Source: Bacillota bacterium (GTDB taxonomy: Bacteria; Bacillota; SHA-98; Ch115; JABLXJ01). From it: 34,467 nucleotides of DNA. Within the stretch, counting starts at the first letter, position 1. Every line of letters starts with the position of its first letter. The DNA lies in NCBI GenBank assembly GCA_013178125.1, contig JABLXJ010000021.1, positions 1 through 34,467 of the forward strand, written 5' to 3'. This document shows, in pieces, positions 32,020 to 34,467 of this stretch. The notes below the pieces were generated by a model, which was not told the DNA's origin, made no database searches, and saw only the letters and a program-made list of their open reading frames with translations. A program made the translations under genes and the position numbers.

Positions 32020-32768
32020 TAATCGATGCTCATACACACCTCGTGGAGGGGGATCCGCTTTATTCTCAAAGTCTTGGAGGCCTTAGAAGCGGTATAGATG
32101 TTTTGTTGGAGAATATGGATGCCTGCGGTATTGATAAGTCGATAATCTTTACCGTGGATTTTAGAATGGACCCTAAAGAAAGCAATGATAAGGTTGCATC
32201 TGTTGTAAGGAAACACAACAACAGGTTAATCGGGTTTGGAAGCGTTCACCCCAGGGATAAGGGTGAGGCTGTAGAGGAAGTCCGACGTTGCGTGGAGGAG
32301 CTTGGCTTAAGGGGATTAAAGTTTCACCCTTGGTTACAGGCATTTAAAGCTGATGATTCGTTAATGTATCCCATCGTCGAGGAAGCGATAAAACTAAATG
32401 TGCCTATAATCTTCCATTCGGGCACCCCTCCTTATACCTTACCTCTACAGGTTGCGTGTCTTTGTGATAGGTATCCGGAGGCGAAAATAATATTGGGGCA
32501 TATGGGTATGGGAAATTACTGGTTAGATGCCGTACACGCCGCGGAAAGGCACCCCAATATAATTCTCGAAACGTCGAGTATGTGCCTCGGTAAACCTTTA
32601 GCCCTTGCTATAGCGAAGCTTGGAGCGAGGAGATTTATCTTTGGATCGGATAACCCGCTGATGCATCCTGCGCCTGAGTTGGCAAAGTTTAAGGCCTTAA
32701 ACTTGACTGACGACGAACTTCACATGGTCTTGGGGGAGAATATAAAGAGCCTGGTTGGGTTATATTGA
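32016..32768 (+). CDS. Amidohydrolase family protein (COG2159-type), second paralog
   Basis: A 250-residue metal hydrolase or decarboxylase of the same group as the previous gene and translationally coupled to it by a 4-bp overlap. Its motifs are canonical: IDAHTH (H6, H8), LKFHPWLQ, IIFHSGTPPYTLPLQVA, GHMGMGNYW and FGSDNP. Both paralogs share the TPPY-LPLQVA segment, so they arose by duplication. They may form a hetero-oligomer or act in consecutive steps on the transported substrate. Confidence 0.9.
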   Translation: MIIDAHTHLVEGDPLYSQSLGGLRSGIDVLLENMDACGIDKSIIFTVDFRMDPKESNDKVASVVRKHNNRLIGFGSVHPRDKGEAVEEVRRCVEELGLRGLKFHPWLQAFKADDSLMYPIVEEAIKLNVPIIFHSGTPPYTLPLQVACLCDRYPEAKIILGHMGMGNYWLDAVHAAERHPNIILETSSMCLGKPLALAIAKLGARRFIFGSDNPLMHPAPELAKFKALNLTDDELHMVLGENIKSLVGLY

Positions 32769-32888
32769 GCTCCTCCAGGCTGAGGGGGGTGAAACCGAGG
32801 TTGGGCTGGCGCAGATATCGCGGGATATCGCGAATTATGCTGGATCCTAAATTGCATCTGAATCAGACTTTAGGGGGGTAATGTAAAG

Positions 32889-34133
32889 ATGAAGTTGATG
32901 CACCAAAACAGCCATAGAATCGGTATAGCACTTGCCCTTATTATGTTTTTGAGCTTGGTAGTCTTCCAGGACGCCGGCTTTACCGCGCCCAAGGCGACTA
33001 TCAAGTTCGTAGCCGCCCTCTACAGCGAGGCGACGGAGCCCTACTGGCAGGGCATAATAAAGGAATTCGAAAAGCAGAACCCGGATATCAAGGTTGAGCT
33101 CGAGGTAGTCAACTGGGATAACATCCGTCAAAAGGTCAATACGCTTATAGCGACCCGCCAGGCACCTGATATCCTCAATATCGACTGGTGGGGGCATTAT
33201 GCTGCTGACGATTTGCTCCTCCCACTTGATGACCTGCTGCCTGCGAAGGTAAGGGATGGATTCATCAAGTCGTTCTATGACTCTAGCAAGATGGATGGCA
33301 AACTCTACGTTTTGCCGTTGGTCGCAAGTGTCCGTGGCCTTTTCTATAATAAGGATCACTTCAAGAAGGCTGGCATCGCCAAGCCCCCTGCTATGTGGGA
33401 TGAGCTGGTGGCCGCGGGCCAGAAGCTCGCGAAGCTCCCCAACGTGTCCCCGTTTGGACTCGAGATGACAGAGTTTGAAGGGCAATGCTTCCTAACATAC
33501 TTCCTCTGGGGTGGCGGCGCGGACTGGAAGGATGCGAAGGGCAACTGGGCCTACAACAGTCCCAAGGCCGTCGAGGCGCTCCAGTTCATGGTCGACCTCG
33601 TGCGCAAGTATAAGATAACGAACCCTGAGCCCACGGTGACCAGTAGGGATGACCTCCAGAAGGTCTTCGCAGCTGGGCGGCTTTCCATGATGATCACGGC
33701 CTCGTTCTTCCCGACGCTCCTCAAGGACCAGGCTCCGAACCTGAACTACGGCATCGCGCCGATACCCGTGAAGGCCGGCAACCCGCCTGTAACTCTGGGC
33801 GTTGCGGACAACATAATGGCATTCAAACAAACGAAGCATCCTGAAGCAGTGGCGAAATTCCTGACCTTCATATACGAGCCGGATAACTACTACAAGTTCT
33901 GCCACGCCGAGGGCATGTTGCCGTGCACTAAGGAGGTCGCGGCGCGGCTCTCGAAGACGGATCCCACGCTTGGGCAGTTTATAGACATGCTGCCGATTGC
34001 CCGGTTTGAACCGACTAACGATCCGCTGTGGACGAATGCTTATATGGCGGCCATACATGCTGCGCAGGCGGCCATCCTCGGGCAGAAACCCTTGAAGGTC
34101 GCGCTTGACGAGGCGATCAAGAGCATCAAATAG
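32889..34133 (+). CDS. CUT1 sugar ABC transporter substrate-binding protein (second system)
   Basis: A 414-residue family 1 binding protein with a Sec signal (about 1-33, core IGIALALIMFLSLVVF) and again no lipobox Cys. Family stretches are FEKQNPDIKVELEVVNWD, ATRQAPDILNIDWWG, KLYVLPLVASVRGLFYNK and AAGRLSMMITASF. GC content returns to the level of the main part of the window, unlike the first binding-protein gene. AGGGGGGTAATG precedes the ATG. It is distinct from the first binding protein, so a different ligand is likely. A hairpin and a permease gene follow. Confidence 0.93.
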   Translation: MKLMHQNSHRIGIALALIMFLSLVVFQDAGFTAPKATIKFVAALYSEATEPYWQGIIKEFEKQNPDIKVELEVVNWDNIRQKVNTLIATRQAPDILNIDWWGHYAADDLLLPLDDLLPAKVRDGFIKSFYDSSKMDGKLYVLPLVASVRGLFYNKDHFKKAGIAKPPAMWDELVAAGQKLAKLPNVSPFGLEMTEFEGQCFLTYFLWGGGADWKDAKGNWAYNSPKAVEALQFMVDLVRKYKITNPEPTVTSRDDLQKVFAAGRLSMMITASFFPTLLKDQAPNLNYGIAPIPVKAGNPPVTLGVADNIMAFKQTKHPEAVAKFLTFIYEPDNYYKFCHAEGMLPCTKEVAARLSKTDPTLGQFIDMLPIARFEPTNDPLWTNAYMAAIHAAQAAILGQKPLKVALDEAIKSIK

Positions 34134-34178
34134 ATATCAAAGATACTAATCAGGATATTAAAATCAAATGGTCATGGC

Positions 34179-34248
34179 GTAGACATGGTGGCGCGCCTCC
34201 AATAGTGAAGGGGGTGGGGGCGCGCCCGCCCACACCCTGGTAGTCTAC
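34179..34248 (+). other. Intercistronic hairpin after the second binding-protein gene
   Basis: GTAGAC (34179-34184) can pair with GTCTAC (34243-34248), and GGCGCGCC (34190-34197) with GGCGCGCC (34219-34226). No T-run follows. The position matches the hairpin after the first binding-protein gene at 29253-29294. Confidence 0.5.
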
Positions 34249-34332
34249 GATACATGCAATACTTGCGTGTATACCAGCATCCGATGCCTCTGTTGGGTTC
34301 ATTAGATTCAAATTATAAGGGGAAATGCCTCA

Positions 34333-34467
34333 ATGCCTGCGTTAGGTTCCGTGAGACGGCAATTTGCCGAGGTCTATGAGCACAGGACGGCCTATATCTG
34401 GCTTCTGCCGAGCGCCCTCCTCATATTCGGGGTGATCGTATACCCAATACTCCAGCTTTTCGTCACG
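34333..34467 (+). CDS. ABC sugar transporter permease, N-terminal fragment
   Basis: The window ends within this gene. The 45 visible residues (start MPALGSVRRQFAEVYEHR) show a basic N terminus and the beginning of the first helix, WLLPSALLIFGVIVYPILQL, as in MalF-type permeases. AAGGGG lies 10 nt upstream of the ATG. It presumably pairs with the second binding protein. Confidence 0.88.
   Translation, partial: MPALGSVRRQFAEVYEHRTAYIWLLPSALLIFGVIVYPILQLFVT

Overview
The window most likely comes from a Bacillota (Firmicutes) genome. The evidence is a T-box leader in front of a DAHP synthase gene, class I-alpha type glutamine synthetase with Arg62, an ANTAR antitermination leader, strong purine-rich ribosome sites, and frequent GTG/TTG starts with AGG and ATA codons. 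Most of it is moderately GC-rich. Two sugar-binding proteins have Sec signals but no lipobox cysteine, while PstS has one. That would fit a lineage with an outer membrane (for example Limnochordia-like), but it is inference only.

Layout. (1) 1-110: 3' part of a 5S rRNA, the end of an rRNA operon. (2) 130-4232: a nitrogen-assimilation block. A sigma-70-type promoter is followed by two hexaloop hairpins of the ANTAR-target type, the second mutually exclusive with a strong intrinsic terminator, and then an FMN-domain glutamate synthase gene. A terminator and a new promoter lead into glnA and an ANTAR response-regulator gene. The regulator plausibly acts on the leader found 3.4 kb upstream. (3) 4207-5726, minus strand: aroF, a DAHP synthase with an N-terminal regulatory domain, under a T-box with a probable UUC (Phe) specifier; it overlaps the ANTAR gene tail to tail. 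(4) 5948-10586: a Tat-exported, membrane-anchored [NiFe] hydrogenase (small subunit, large subunit, cytochrome b), a TatA and, convergent, a maturation protease. The small subunit has Asp in place of one proximal-cluster Cys, and the large subunit has Asn where the usual proton-gate Glu sits. (5) 10825-16324: pstS-pstC-pstA-pstB-pstB-phoU. The two PstB proteins carry complementary motif defects, so a heterodimer would have one intact and one degenerate ATP site. (6) 16488-20534: a DUF89/ARMT1-like protein, a uroporphyrinogen-decarboxylase-like protein and an L-fucose/arabinose-isomerase-like protein, with 33-bp repeats between the last two. (7) 20535-21514: about 1 kb without genes, including a roughly 400-bp unit bounded by inverted repeats.

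(8) 21515 to the end: a carbohydrate-type catabolic island headed by a ROK repressor with several palindromic operator candidates. It encodes a PIG-L-type N-deacetylase, a creatinase/M24-like hydrolase, a Gfo/Idh/MocA dehydrogenase, a DegT/StrS aminotransferase, a CUT1 ABC importer (binding protein and two permeases), two overlapping paralogous amidohydrolases, and the start of a second CUT1 importer. No ABC ATPase is present, so a shared ATPase elsewhere is expected. The combination suggests uptake and breakdown of an N-substituted sugar or cyclitol; the substrate is unknown. Roughly 27.9-32.8 kb is clearly more AT-rich than its surroundings and may have been acquired separately.

A recurring feature is short tandem duplication (12, 14, 15, 16, 18 and 33 bp) in gaps and at flexible gene ends, which suggests a slippage-prone genome.
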